Assembly (NCBI GenBank): GCA_963833585.1 | Contig: CAWHYF010000003.1 | Span: forward strand, 372,001-436,000 | From: Bog-756 sp963833585 | GTDB taxonomy: Bacteria > Actinomycetota > Acidimicrobiia > Acidimicrobiales > RAAP-2 | Length of the DNA: 64,000 nt | Direction of reading: 5' to 3' | Shown here: in pieces, positions 1 through 8,118 of the stretch | Position numbering within the stretch: position 1 is the stretch's first letter | Layout of the letters: each line of letters begins with the position of its first letter | Translations under genes and position numbers: made by a program | Notes under the pieces: generated by a model | Seen by the model: only the letters and a program-made list of their open reading frames with translations | Database searches by the model: none | Told to the model about the DNA's origin: nothing

Positions 1-705
1 GGGACCGGTGGCCGTCGGAGGGTCCTGACGCAAGGATCTGCCCAGTGGTACTCCACGGTCCTCCAACGGATGGAACAGCGAGTTCGGTACTTCCAGGCCA
101 CCGGGGCCACCGTGGTGATGTTGACCCAGCCCCCCTTCGTCGAGACCGGGACCTCCCCAGGTGGAACCTCAGATGCGGACTTTCGGCGCCTCAACGAGCT
201 GGAGGCGAAGTTTGCGGCTCGAACGCCGAACGTCAAGCTTGTTGACCTTGCCGCCAAGGTCTGCCCCACGGGATCGCGCTGCTCGATAGTGGTCGACAAC
301 ATGATCGTGCGTGGGGACGGAGCGCACTACTCGACAGTGGGCTCGCTCTGGGTGGCGCGATGGTTGGTGCCACGCCTAGGTCTCAGGGAGGACCAGCAGC
401 CCACCGCGCTGCCCGTCATGAAGCTTGCAGCCCCACCGGACGGGAGCGTCGTGCAGGGGCAGCGCATCGTGGACGCTATTGCTCCGTTCTATTTCGGTGT
501 CTCCCGAGTCGACTTTCGACTCGACGGTCCCCGTATTCACAACAACCTCATCGGGAGTGCCACTGTCTCGCGTCAGTATGGTTGGTACTTCATTTGGAAC
601 ACGAAAGATCTCCCGAATGGCACGTACACGCTACGGAGCATTGCCTACGGTGCCTCGGGCAATCACAGTGTCAGCGCACCGGTAACGATCAAGGTGGCGA
701 ACTGA
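1..705 (+). CDS. SGNH-hydrolase-like protein with C-terminal Ig-like domain (5' partial)
   Basis: The frame is open from base 1, so the N-terminus lies outside the window; 234 residues remain. The first half (about residues 15-125) looks like the end of an SGNH/GDSL hydrolase fold: a predicted strand with TVVMLTQPPF, and later a GDGAHYS segment that fits the catalytic D-x-x-H block. The last ~95 residues form an all-beta module (about 140-234) resembling bacterial Ig-like domains. This arrangement fits the extracytoplasmic C-terminal part of an acyltransferase-3/SGNH protein acting on a cell-envelope glycan, but no membrane part is visible here. The catalytic Ser block is off-window, so activity is inferred. 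Confidence 0.6.
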   Translation, partial: GTGGRRRVLTQGSAQWYSTVLQRMEQRVRYFQATGATVVMLTQPPFVETGTSPGGTSDADFRRLNELEAKFAARTPNVKLVDLAAKVCPTGSRCSIVVDNMIVRGDGAHYSTVGSLWVARWLVPRLGLREDQQPTALPVMKLAAPPDGSVVQGQRIVDAIAPFYFGVSRVDFRLDGPRIHNNLIGSATVSRQYGWYFIWNTKDLPNGTYTLRSIAYGASGNHSVSAPVTIKVAN

Positions 706-847
706 CCGACCTCCCTGCCATCCGGCCACCCCGCCCTGATGCGGTGCCGTCCTGCCCGTGGGGCCGAGCGCCGCCCGGCCTGGTGTGTTCCGGTAAGCCT
801 GTCGCCGGGGGACGGACGGCGGGTCCGGCCCCGCGGCCCGTATCCCC

Positions 848-1078
848 CTACTTCTTGTGGCCGGCGGACTTCCTGTGGGCGGCGGCCCGACGGGCCCGCC
901 CGACGGATACGACAAGCGAGGTCATGACCATGGCCATCAGTGCCACCCACCCGGGGAAGCCGGATTTGGAGAGAGCCCACGTCACCAGCAGCGCACCCAC
1001 CACCACGAAGGCCAGGGTCCAGTCGTCTCCGACGACGAAATCGACCCAGAAAAGCCCGAACCGCTTGAGCGCCCGCAT
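848..1078 (-). CDS. Small two-helix membrane protein
   Basis: A 76-residue protein starting at an ATG that overlaps the stop of the upstream gene (TGATG), so translational coupling sets the start. It begins MRALKRFGLFWVDFVVGDDW, has two hydrophobic segments (about 20-38 and 42-60), and ends in a basic tail rich in Arg, Lys and His. The pattern suggests a cytoplasmic-tail membrane protein. Its only clue to function is the coupling to the FTR1-like membrane protein, which suggests an accessory subunit. No family is recognised. Confidence 0.6.
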   Translation of the reverse strand: MRALKRFGLFWVDFVVGDDWTLAFVVVGALLVTWALSKSGFPGWVALMAMVMTSLVVSVGRARRAAAHRKSAGHKK

Positions 1079-1821
1079 CAGCCGACCGTCCCCACCTGGG
1101 AACCGTCGGCCATCCGCAGCACGGCCACCGTGGTCAGCGAGACCGCCGCGGTGCACGCGATGACCGCCACGATGAACAGGTCGTTGCCAGGCCAGTGGGC
1201 GCCCGCCCCTTCGGCCGACCAGAACAGGCCGAACGAGGTGAGCATGACGCCCACCGCGAACTTCAAGGAGTTCTCAGGGATCCGGGACAGCGGTCGATGG
1301 ATCACCAGGCCCAGCGCGGCCACCACGATCAGGGCGCCCACTGCGGCCAGGGCGGCCGCTCCCATGTGTCCCTGGGTGGCACCGAACGTCAAGACGATGA
1401 ACACCACTTCGAGTCCCTCAAGGAAGACACCCTTGAACGCCACCGTCACCCCGTACCAGTCCACACGACCCCGGCCTCCGCCGGCCGCCCGGAGCCGCTG
1501 AAGCTCCTCCTCGTAGATGGCGTCCTCGTCGTGCAGCGCCTTGAGCCCTCCGGCCCGCAGGATGGCCTTGCGCAGCCACTGCAATCCGAACACCAGCAGG
1601 AGGCCCCCCACCACCAGGCGGAGCGAGTCAAGCGGAATCCGGCCGACCGCCGGCCCCAGGGCCGCCACCAGTCCGCCCAGGGCCACCAAGGCACCAGCGG
1701 TGCCGAACAGGACCGGGCGCCAGCCCCGCGTCACCCCAACCGCCAGGATGATGGTCAGCGCCTCCACCATCTCCACCATGGAGGCGGCGAAGGTGCTCAG
1801 GACCAAAAGCGCTACGTGCAA
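1078..1821 (-). CDS. FTR1/ILT-like (COG4280-type) multi-pass membrane protein
   Basis: A 247-residue polytopic membrane protein with about seven hydrophobic segments in two similar halves separated by a charged loop (about 85-120) containing EDAIYEEEL. Each half carries an acidic helix motif, MVEMVEAL near the N-terminus and FLEGLEVVF near residue 130, recalling the E-x-x-E / REGLE motifs of FTR1 iron permeases and the wider ILT superfamily. Metal transport, possibly Fe or Mn, is inferred from that resemblance only. The start is TTG preceded by a GGGGAG Shine-Dalgarno; no closer ATG fits. The gene diverges from an RpiR-type regulator across a 48-bp gap holding a perfect inverted repeat, so it is probably that regulator's target. 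Confidence 0.65.
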   Translation of the reverse strand: MHVALLVLSTFAASMVEMVEALTIILAVGVTRGWRPVLFGTAGALVALGGLVAALGPAVGRIPLDSLRLVVGGLLLVFGLQWLRKAILRAGGLKALHDEDAIYEEELQRLRAAGGGRGRVDWYGVTVAFKGVFLEGLEVVFIVLTFGATQGHMGAAALAAVGALIVVAALGLVIHRPLSRIPENSLKFAVGVMLTSFGLFWSAEGAGAHWPGNDLFIVAVIACTAAVSLTTVAVLRMADGSQVGTVG

Positions 1822-1854
1822 CGACCCGGTCTCCCCGTTTGGCGACGGTGGGAC

Positions 1855-1870
1855 TGTAGTATTTACTACA
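1855..1870. promoter_or_regulatory. Palindromic operator between FTR1-like gene and RpiR regulator
   Basis: TGTAGTATTTACTACA: two perfect 7-base arms (TGTAGTA / TACTACA) around a 2-base centre. It is conspicuously AT-rich for this genome. The last base is the A of the regulator's ATG, and TAGTAT inside it could serve as a -10, so a bound repressor would block a leaderless regulator transcript. A further CACTACA-type half-site lies near 1895-1901. Such half-sites resemble those of BlaI/CopY-type repressors, but the adjacent regulator is RpiR-like. Confidence 0.6.
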
Positions 1871-2730
1871 TGTCTGGGTCAAGTGTGCAGCACTCACTAC
1901 AGGATCCGCTGGCACGAAGGGTGGCCCGCTCACTGGGGGACCTCAGCCCGGCCCGACGGCGGGTGGCCCAGTACCTGGTCGGTTCGGGGCGCTCGGCCAT
2001 AGTCGAGTCGGCATCGGCCATCGCCGGTCGGCTCGGCGTCAGCGACGCCACCGTGGTCCGGACCGCGCAGGCCCTGGGCTACTCCGGACTGCCCGAGCTG
2101 CGCCGGGCCCTGGCCGGTCAGGACGACGACCTCACCCTGGACGAGCGACTCCACCGGACTCTGGCCCAGGCCGACACGGACGTCTTGGCCGCGGCCGCCG
2201 ATGCGCTGTTCGTCTCGGTCGACGCCCTCCTCCAGCAGGCAACAGGAACCCGCTTCGATCACGCCGTCGATGTCCTCGAGGGCGCCGGGCGGCTCCTGTG
2301 GAGTGGGATCGGGCCATCCGCCCCTCTGGCCGAGTACGCGTCGGTGCTGGCTCGTCGGCTGGGTCGACCGTCGCAGGCTCTGACCCGGGCCGGACCCGCC
2401 GCCGCGGACGACCTGCTGGAGCTGGGCCCCTCCTGTGCCGTGGTGGTGCTCACGTACGGCCGGGTCCAGCCGCACGTGGAAGCGCTGATGAACCGGGCCG
2501 AGGAGCTCGCGCTGCCCGTGGTCCTGGTGACCGATGTGCTCGAACAGGACCTGGGCGGGCGGGTGGCCGAGACCCTCGTGTGCTGGCGGGGGACCCCGGG
2601 CCTGTTCGCCAGCCATGCCACGACCATGGTCCTCCTGGAGGGGTTGCTGATGGGACTGGCCCGCCGGGACCCGGCCCGCGCCGAGGCCTCTCTGGCCCGG
2701 CTGGTGGACCTCCGCTCGCCACTTGGTTGA
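1870..2730 (+). CDS. RpiR/MurR-family transcriptional regulator (HTH + SIS domain)
   Basis: 286 residues. An N-terminal HTH_6 domain (about 10-85) contains LSPARRRVAQYLV and a recognition region GRLGVSDATVVRTAQALGY. A C-terminal SIS sugar-phosphate isomerase-like domain (about 125-275) follows, with LLWSGIGPSAPLAEYAS and the CAVVVLTYGR strand. The family senses phosphorylated sugars or related metabolites and usually represses adjacent genes. The frame is open further upstream, but the ATG at 1870 is the first codon that gives a normal RpiR N-terminus. It abuts the palindromic operator, which implies autoregulation and control of the divergent membrane protein. Confidence 0.8.
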   Translation: MSGSSVQHSLQDPLARRVARSLGDLSPARRRVAQYLVGSGRSAIVESASAIAGRLGVSDATVVRTAQALGYSGLPELRRALAGQDDDLTLDERLHRTLAQADTDVLAAAADALFVSVDALLQQATGTRFDHAVDVLEGAGRLLWSGIGPSAPLAEYASVLARRLGRPSQALTRAGPAAADDLLELGPSCAVVVLTYGRVQPHVEALMNRAEELALPVVLVTDVLEQDLGGRVAETLVCWRGTPGLFASHATTMVLLEGLLMGLARRDPARAEASLARLVDLRSPLG

Positions 2731-2892
2731 GGACCAACGGCATGACGACCCCAACGAGGTGACGCCGGGCCACGGCAGTGGCGACAATGGGAGGCGACCT
2801 CACCGTTGCCCCCCGGAGGTGGGTGGCACGGTCCCGCCGTCACCACCCAGCACCCGATCCGGAGGAAGTTCCTTGCCTGCCACCTCACCCCA

Positions 2893-3443
2893 GCCCCGCC
2901 TCTCCCCCACACCGGTTTCACGGTCCCCACGGCGAAGCTTCATCGCCTCACCACGGCGTACCGGCCTGACCCCGGAACAGGTGAGTTGACGGTCCTCGAT
3001 GAGGCTCCGCAGAGCTGGTGGGCCACGCCGCCATCGTTCCCGGACGCCAGCGGATGGCTGGTCTCCACTATCGACGACTACTGGGCATTCGTTTCGACGG
3101 TGGTGGCGGGAGCACCCGAACCGGCCGGAGCATCCTCTCCCCCGCCATGGTCGACCGCATGACCACCGATCGCCTCACCGAGTCACAGCGGACCGCCGCC
3201 ATCGGGTTTCTCGGAGCCCACAGCGGATGGGGCCTCGGCCTGGCCGTCCCGGCTGCGGGTGGGTCCGAGCAGCCGCTTCCCACCGGAATCGGCTGGGACG
3301 GCGGCACCGGCACTACGTGGCGCACCAATCTGGCCACCGCCACCACCGGCATCCTGTTCACCCAACGGCAGGCCACCTCCCCGGAGCCTCCTCGGCTGAT
3401 GCAGGAGTTCTGGTCAGGGCTGACCGAGGCCCTCGTCCCCTGA
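2893..3443 (+). pseudogene. Beta-lactamase-family serine hydrolase remnant (N-truncated, frameshifted)
   Basis: Only the C-terminal ~180 residues of a class-C-type serine hydrolase are present. One frame carries RLTTAYRPDPGTGELTVLD and SGWLVSTIDDYWAF. After a shift at about 3104-3111 the next frame continues with SPAMVDRMTTDRLT, a GWGLGLAV segment and the family's GIGWDGGTGTTWRT segment, ending at a TGA. Rejoining needs one extra base in GGTGGCGGGAGC. The 160 bases between the upstream gene and this match cannot hold the missing ~200 residues with the S-x-x-K nucleophile, so the gene is dead even if the shift is an error. Confidence 0.7.
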
Positions 3444-3510
3444 TCAACGCTTCTTCACCGTCGGCAGCACCACGTCGACCGGTCGTGCTCCCGTCACCGG
3501 AGGTGCCCGG

Positions 3511-4269
3511 TCACCCCGGTTCGGTCCCGTCTCGGCCGGGAAGGCCCGATTGGCGGACTGTGACGTTGAAGCGGCCGGGTCCGACCCCGACGGCCGGGTC
3601 GCCGGTCTCGGGGAGCACTTTGGGGACACCGTGATACGCCAGCCGTGAGGGTCCGCCGAACACGAACAGGTCGCCTGACTCCAGGAGGACGTCGGTCCAC
3701 GGACGGCCGCGTCCGGCGGACGTTCCGAAGCGGAAGGTGCAGGAGTCGCCGACGCTGAAGGACACCACCGGGGCATGGGCATGCTCGTCGCGATCGACGT
3801 GCATCCCCATGCGGGCCCCGGGGCCGTACCAGTTGACAAGGGCCACATCGGGCTCGAAGCAGCCCACCCCCTCCACCCCCGGCCCGCCCTCCGGTACCGG
3901 AGCCCTGTCCATGAGCTCCGGATCGATCGCGCCGGCCTCGTCGACCGCCCGACGACTCAGGTCGCCCAGCCACTCGGGAAACGGTGGCACCGGGCGCCCG
4001 TCCCCGTCGTCCACGAAGCGCGAGTAGCGGTAGGGGTACCAGTGCCACCCGAGACATGCGATCTGCACGGACATCACCCCGCCGGTCGGCAGCCTCGGGG
4101 ACCGGAAGCCTCCGGCCTCCGACCCCCACCGGCGGCAGGCGCCGGCCAGGTTCCGCTGGGCCTCGGGATCGAGCCAGCCGGGCACGAGGACGGCGCCGGG
4201 AGCCACGATCTGGGGGTCCCGTGAGAACAGCTGCGTGCCGTTCGAAGGGCGGTCCGCCCCGTGGCTCAT
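3511..4269 (-). CDS. alkB: AlkB-family 2-oxoglutarate/Fe(II)-dependent DNA repair dioxygenase
   Basis: 252 residues. Iron ligands are visible as H157-x-D159 (in GMHVDRDE) and H213 (AYHGVPK), with R233 and R239 in RFNVTVR positioned for 2-oxoglutarate and substrate binding. VALVNWYGPGARMGMHVD is typical of AlkB, as is the SGDLFVFGG turn. It oxidatively removes alkyl groups such as N1-methyladenine and N3-methylcytosine from DNA or RNA in the cytoplasm. The gene stands alone on the minus strand; the next gene upstream is 180 bases away. Length matches bacterial AlkB plus an N-terminal extension. Confidence 0.88.
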   Translation of the reverse strand: MSHGADRPSNGTQLFSRDPQIVAPGAVLVPGWLDPEAQRNLAGACRRWGSEAGGFRSPRLPTGGVMSVQIACLGWHWYPYRYSRFVDDGDGRPVPPFPEWLGDLSRRAVDEAGAIDPELMDRAPVPEGGPGVEGVGCFEPDVALVNWYGPGARMGMHVDRDEHAHAPVVSFSVGDSCTFRFGTSAGRGRPWTDVLLESGDLFVFGGPSRLAYHGVPKVLPETGDPAVGVGPGRFNVTVRQSGLPGRDGTEPG

Positions 4270-4451
4270 CCCCTGCTCCTCTCGTTTGGGTGGGCCGCAT
4301 CGTCCGACCCGGGCCCACCTGGTACACCTTTCTACCGCTGAGAGTCGGGATCGGCGGAGAGCCGGTCGCCGTCTGGCTGGTCACGGGCTCCTCGTGGGCA
4401 GGCCGGTAGGTCGGCGGGTGGGACCGGCAGGTCTACGCCGTGGAAGGCCGG

Positions 4452-5455
4452 TCAGGTCGGCGCGGGGGAGTCCTGCCGGGCCAACCACCGGAGCCTGGCC
4501 GCCCGCGCATCCCAGGAGTAGACCACGGCCGTCCTGGCCCACCGGTCATGCCACGCGTACCGGTTGCGATTGGTCAGGATCCCGAGGAAGCCGAGGCCCA
4601 GGGCGATGATGCTGATCGGCAGGGTCAGGGTCCGGATGACCGCCTGACGGGCCCCGGCCGGCGTCCCGTCCGCCTTGACCACCCGGATCCCGAGGATGGC
4701 CATCCCGATGGTCTTCCCGCTCAGGGTCCACTGGTAGGCGAAGTAGATGAACTCCCAGATCGACCGCGGCGACCAGGGAGAGGATCTGGTGGTTGGCGAG
4801 CGAGAACTTGGTCCCCGAGGCCAGCTGGACGGTGAAGGCCAGGGCTGCCGCGCCCAGGGTGAACAACCCCCACGAGGCACCCACGTCGGCCGCGAAGGCC
4901 AGCAGCCGGCTGACCGCACCGGCGTAATGACCCTGACGGCCCTCGATGGGCTCGGGGACCGCGGACGCCATCAGCGGCCCCCGGCGACAGCTCGGCGCGG
5001 GCGGGGCCGACCGACACCAGCGTCGGCGGCCCGAGCGGGAGATCGGCCGGCGCCCGCCGTAGGACGCGGTTGACCCAGCGGGCGAAGAAGTCGTCCAGAC
5101 CGACACCCTGGGCCCGGATGACATCGAGGACCTCGGCGGCCACGCCGGTGGTGGACCGGGCGATGATGGTGCCCAGTTCGGTCTTCTCCATCAGCGAGTC
5201 GATGTCGACCCGCTCGATGATCTTCTCGACGTCGACCCGCTCGATGATCTTCTCGACGTCGACCCGGTCGATGAGCTTGTCCACATCGACCCGGTCGACC
5301 ACTCCGTCCACGTCCACCCGCGAGATCAGGGCGTCGACATCGATCCTCTCCAGGAGCGCATCGATGTCGATGGCATCCATCACGATGCTCACCACCCGCT
5401 CGGCCACCGCCTGGGCCAGCTGCTCCGCTCGCCCCGACCCCGGTACCGGGCTCAT
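4452..5455 (-). pseudogene. RDD-family membrane protein with N-terminal 9-residue repeats, interrupted by two frameshifts
   Basis: Three frames together encode one protein of about 333 residues. The first frame (from 5455) has at least six copies of a 9-residue repeat of the form RVDVEKIIE, then an amphipathic region ending near LPLGPPTLVSVGPA. The second frame continues with GHYAGAVSRLLAFAADVGAS, the first RDD helix. The third carries WEFIYFAYQWTLSGKTIGM, typical of the RDD domain, and a NRNRYAWHDRWARTAVVY end. Removing one base in the C5 run at 4978-4982 and one near 4765 restores a single 1002-base frame. The ATG at 5455 overlaps the peroxiredoxin stop (ATGA). RDD proteins are of poorly known, possibly transport, function. 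A sequence error is as likely as decay. Confidence 0.7.
5184..5372. repeat. 27-bp coding tandem repeat in the RDD gene
   Basis: Seven consecutive 27-base units encode the 9-residue repeat. Units at 5211-5237 and 5238-5264 are identical. Those at 5184-5210, 5265-5291, 5292-5318, 5319-5345 and 5346-5372 are diverged but keep the spacing of GTCGACC-like blocks. Two identical adjacent units suggest recent slippage. Confidence 0.85.
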
Positions 5456-6006
5456 GACGGTCGGATCGACAACCGGACATCCATCCGAACAGCATCCCAT
5501 CGACGGCCGCCCGGCGCGGGGACACTCCGCCGGGGGTCCGGTCGGCTCAGGGCGGCGTTGGCCTTCAGCACCTCGAGGGCCCGATCGGCGTGAACGTTCA
5601 TCCGTACCTCGCTCCGGATGACGTCGATCACTTTGAGATCGGAACCGATCACAAAGGTGGCCCGTTTGGTGGGTGACAGCTTGGCGAAGCCGCGCCGGAC
5701 CCCGAACTGGGTGGCCACGGTCCCGTCAGGGTCGGAGAGGAGGGGATAGTCGAAGGAGTGCTTGTCGGAGAACTGCTTCTGCTTCTCGACCTGGTCGGCG
5801 CTGATCCCCACCCGATGGGCGCCCACGGCCTCGAATTCGGCCTTCATGTCCCTGAAGTGGCAGCTCTCCTTGGTGCAGCCGTAGGTCATGGCCGCCGGAT
5901 AGAAGAACAGCACCACGGGGCCCGTGGCGGCCAGATCGCTCAGCCTCCTGGGGTTGCCGTCCTCGTCGGGCAACTCGAAGTCGGGTACCTCATCGCCTCG
6001 TTCCAT
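5452..6006 (-). CDS. Peroxiredoxin (BCP/AhpC-TSA family)
   Basis: 184 residues. The thioredoxin-like peroxiredoxin core occupies residues 1-155, with the peroxidatic Cys C44 and a partner C49 in TYGCTKESCHFRD, as in atypical 2-Cys BCP enzymes that reduce hydroperoxides in the cytoplasm. Family proteins are about 150-155 residues. The last ~30 residues (RPDPRRSVPAPGGRRW...) form a basic tail overlapping the coding start of the next gene and are unusual. The gene leads a two-gene unit, its TGA overlapping the RDD gene's ATG. A second BCP is encoded at 16540. Confidence 0.85.
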   Translation of the reverse strand: MERGDEVPDFELPDEDGNPRRLSDLAATGPVVLFFYPAAMTYGCTKESCHFRDMKAEFEAVGAHRVGISADQVEKQKQFSDKHSFDYPLLSDPDGTVATQFGVRRGFAKLSPTKRATFVIGSDLKVIDVIRSEVRMNVHADRALEVLKANAALSRPDPRRSVPAPGGRRWDAVRMDVRLSIRPS

Positions 6007-6197
6007 GCCCGGAGGCTATCGGGCCGCCGACCAGCAGTGCATCGAGCAGCGGAGGCCGGCGCGTCAGGGTCCGGGCCGGCCTCCCCGTAAGATGCGAGCA
6101 CGCCCCCCGTGGAGTGCACGCCGGTCCGGCAGTCAGCGGTGCGCCAGCGAGGTTGGCGTCCACCCCGATTCCCGTCCGAAAGTCAGGATCCCAGTCC

Positions 6198-7244
6198 ATG
6201 CCGTACGCCATCGAAGCCGACTCCCTCCAGAAGACCTTCACCGGCAAGCATCAGGTCCGCGCGCTCGACGGCGTCTCGTTCAACGTCGAGGAAGGGACGG
6301 TGTTCGGTCTCCTCGGGCCGAACGGATCGGGCAAGACCACGGCGGTTCGCATCCTGACCACCATCCTGAAGGCCGACGGTGGGTCGGCCCGGGTGCTCGG
6401 CCACGACGTGCGGAAGGAAGCCGGCCTGGTGCGGACCATGATCGGGCTGGCCGGCCAATACGCGGCGGTCGACGAGAACCTGACCGGTCGTGAGAACCTC
6501 CGCATGGTCGGGAGGCTGAACCATCTGGAGTCGTCCTACGTCACCGGTCGGGCCACCGAGCTTCTCGCCCAGTTCGACCTCGATGACGCCGGCGACCGCC
6601 CGCTCAAGACCTACTCGGGAGGTATGCGCCGACGGCTGGACCTGGCTGCCGCCCTGGTGGCGAGACCGACGGTGCTCTTCCTCGACGAGCCGACCACCGG
6701 GCTCGACCCCCAGAGCCGCAACGACCTGTGGGAGGTCATCGAGAGCCTGGTCGGAAGAGGTACGACCGTACTCCTCACCACCCAGTACCTCGAGGAGGCC
6801 GACCGACTGGCCAACGATCTGGTGGTCATCGACCACGGGCACGTCATCGCCGAGGGCACCCCGACCGAGCTCAAGGCCAATCTGGGGGCGACCGTCCTCG
6901 AGGTGGGGCTGGACACCATTGACGATGCGCACAGCACCGCCGAGCTGTTCGGGTCCCTGGGCTCCCACACCCCGACCGTCAACGGCACCGTGGTCGAGGT
7001 CACCGTGGACGACGGGCCCACCTCGGCGATGGCCGCCCTCCGTTCGCTCGACCAGGCGGGGGTCACCCCCACGGCCTTCACCCTCCGGGAGCCCAGCCTG
7101 GACGACGTGTTCCTGGGATTGACCGGTCGGAGGGCCGAAGACGAGAACGAGGACACCGGAGACCCAGAAAGGAAGAGGCGCGGCCGAGCCCGACAGAGGG
7201 CCGCCGCGGAAGCCATGCCCGTCGTCACCGGAGAGATCGCATGA
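6198..7244 (+). CDS. ABC transporter ATP-binding protein, DrrA-like exporter
   Basis: 348 residues. Walker A is GPNGSGKTT, the signature is YSGGMRRRLDLA, and Walker B is VLFLDEPTTGLD with the H-loop region before LEEADRLAND. The C-terminal ~110 residues (after EGTPTELKANLG) form the DrrA-type regulatory domain, followed by a basic tail. The family powers ABC-2 exporters for drugs, lipids or antibiotics. The open frame extends upstream to 6114, but the ATG at 6198 gives the normal MPYAIEADSLQKTF start. The TGA overlaps the permease ATG, so the two are coupled. Confidence 0.88.
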   Translation: MPYAIEADSLQKTFTGKHQVRALDGVSFNVEEGTVFGLLGPNGSGKTTAVRILTTILKADGGSARVLGHDVRKEAGLVRTMIGLAGQYAAVDENLTGRENLRMVGRLNHLESSYVTGRATELLAQFDLDDAGDRPLKTYSGGMRRRLDLAAALVARPTVLFLDEPTTGLDPQSRNDLWEVIESLVGRGTTVLLTTQYLEEADRLANDLVVIDHGHVIAEGTPTELKANLGATVLEVGLDTIDDAHSTAELFGSLGSHTPTVNGTVVEVTVDDGPTSAMAALRSLDQAGVTPTAFTLREPSLDDVFLGLTGRRAEDENEDTGDPERKRRGRARQRAAAEAMPVVTGEIA

Positions 7245-8065
7245 CCACCGCCATCGCCGCCCCGTCCGTATCGGGGGCACCGTCGGCCCGCTCCGTCGCC
7301 GCCCGGTTCCGCTGGGCCGTGGTGGACACCCTGACCATCACCCAGCGGAACCTCCTGGCCCTCCTGCGCATCCCCGAGCAGCTGTTCTTCTCGACGGTGC
7401 AGCCGATCATGTTCGTCCTGTTGTTCACCTACGTGTTCGGCGGGGCCATCAAGGTTCCCGGAGCCAGCTACGTGAACTACCTGATGCCCGGCGTCTTCGT
7501 GCAGACCGTCGCCTTCGGTGCGGTCAGCACCAGTATCGGCTTGGCCGAGGATCTGCAGAAGGGCCTCATCGAGCGGTTCCGGGCGCTTCCGATGTCCCGT
7601 TCGGCCGTACTGACCGGGCGGACCTCTGCCGACATGGTCCGCAATGTGTTCACGGTGATCATCATCACCGCGGTGGGTCTGGCCGTGGGCTTCCGGCCCA
7701 CGACCGGCGTCCTGCCCTATGCGGCCGCGGTGCTGCTCATCCTGCTGTTCGCGTACGCCTTGTCGTGGGGTTTCGCCGTCATCGGGCTGTCGGCGCCCAA
7801 CAGCGAGACGGCCCAGGTGATGTCGTTCCCCATCCTCTTCCCCCTGATCTTCGTGTCGTCGGCCTTCGTGCCGGTCTCCTCCATGCCCAGCTGGCTGCAG
7901 GGGTTCGCCACCTACCAGCCGGTGAGCGTGACGGTCAGCGCGTGCCGAGCACTGATGCTGGGTGGACCCACCTCCAAATGGGTCATCCAGACCCTGGCCT
8001 GGACCCTGGGCCTCCTGATCGTCCTGATCCCGCTGGCCGTCCGGCGCTACCGCAACCGCACCTAG
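7241..8065 (+). CDS. ABC-2 type exporter permease, DrrB-like
   Basis: 274 residues with six predicted membrane helices and the ABC-2 permease signature around residues 175-225 (MSFPILFPLIFVSSAFVPV, then MPSWLQGFATYQPV). A cytoplasmic N-terminus precedes RNLLALLRIPEQLFFSTVQP. It overlaps the ATPase gene by four bases (ATGA) and would form the membrane half of a two-component exporter in the plasma membrane. The substrate cannot be told from sequence; lipophilic drugs or lipids are typical. Confidence 0.88.
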   Translation: MTTAIAAPSVSGAPSARSVAARFRWAVVDTLTITQRNLLALLRIPEQLFFSTVQPIMFVLLFTYVFGGAIKVPGASYVNYLMPGVFVQTVAFGAVSTSIGLAEDLQKGLIERFRALPMSRSAVLTGRTSADMVRNVFTVIIITAVGLAVGFRPTTGVLPYAAAVLLILLFAYALSWGFAVIGLSAPNSETAQVMSFPILFPLIFVSSAFVPVSSMPSWLQGFATYQPVSVTVSACRALMLGGPTSKWVIQTLAWTLGLLIVLIPLAVRRYRNRT

Positions 8066-8070
8066 CGGCA

Positions 8071-8093
8071 CTCGGCGAGCCTTAGTCGCCGAG
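8071..8093. terminator. Stem-loop after the ABC exporter operon
   Basis: CTCGGCGA / TCGCCGAG, a perfect 8-base stem with loop GCCTTAG, six bases after the permease stop and 26 before aconitase. There is no U-tract, as is common for high-GC actinobacteria. Confidence 0.5.
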
Positions 8094-8118
8094 GTCGGAC
8101 GGGTGACAGAATGGGGCC

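Noticed and set aside
1195..1869. Extended N-terminus of the RpiR-type regulator
   Set aside because: This part of the open frame is antisense to the FTR1-like gene and shows shadow composition; the RpiR domain begins at the ATG 1870.
1855..1870. Assigning the palindrome to a BlaI/CopY-type repressor
   Set aside because: Half-sites look similar, but no BlaI/CopY gene or beta-lactamase/copper operon adjoins; the nearest regulator is RpiR-like, so the binder is left open.
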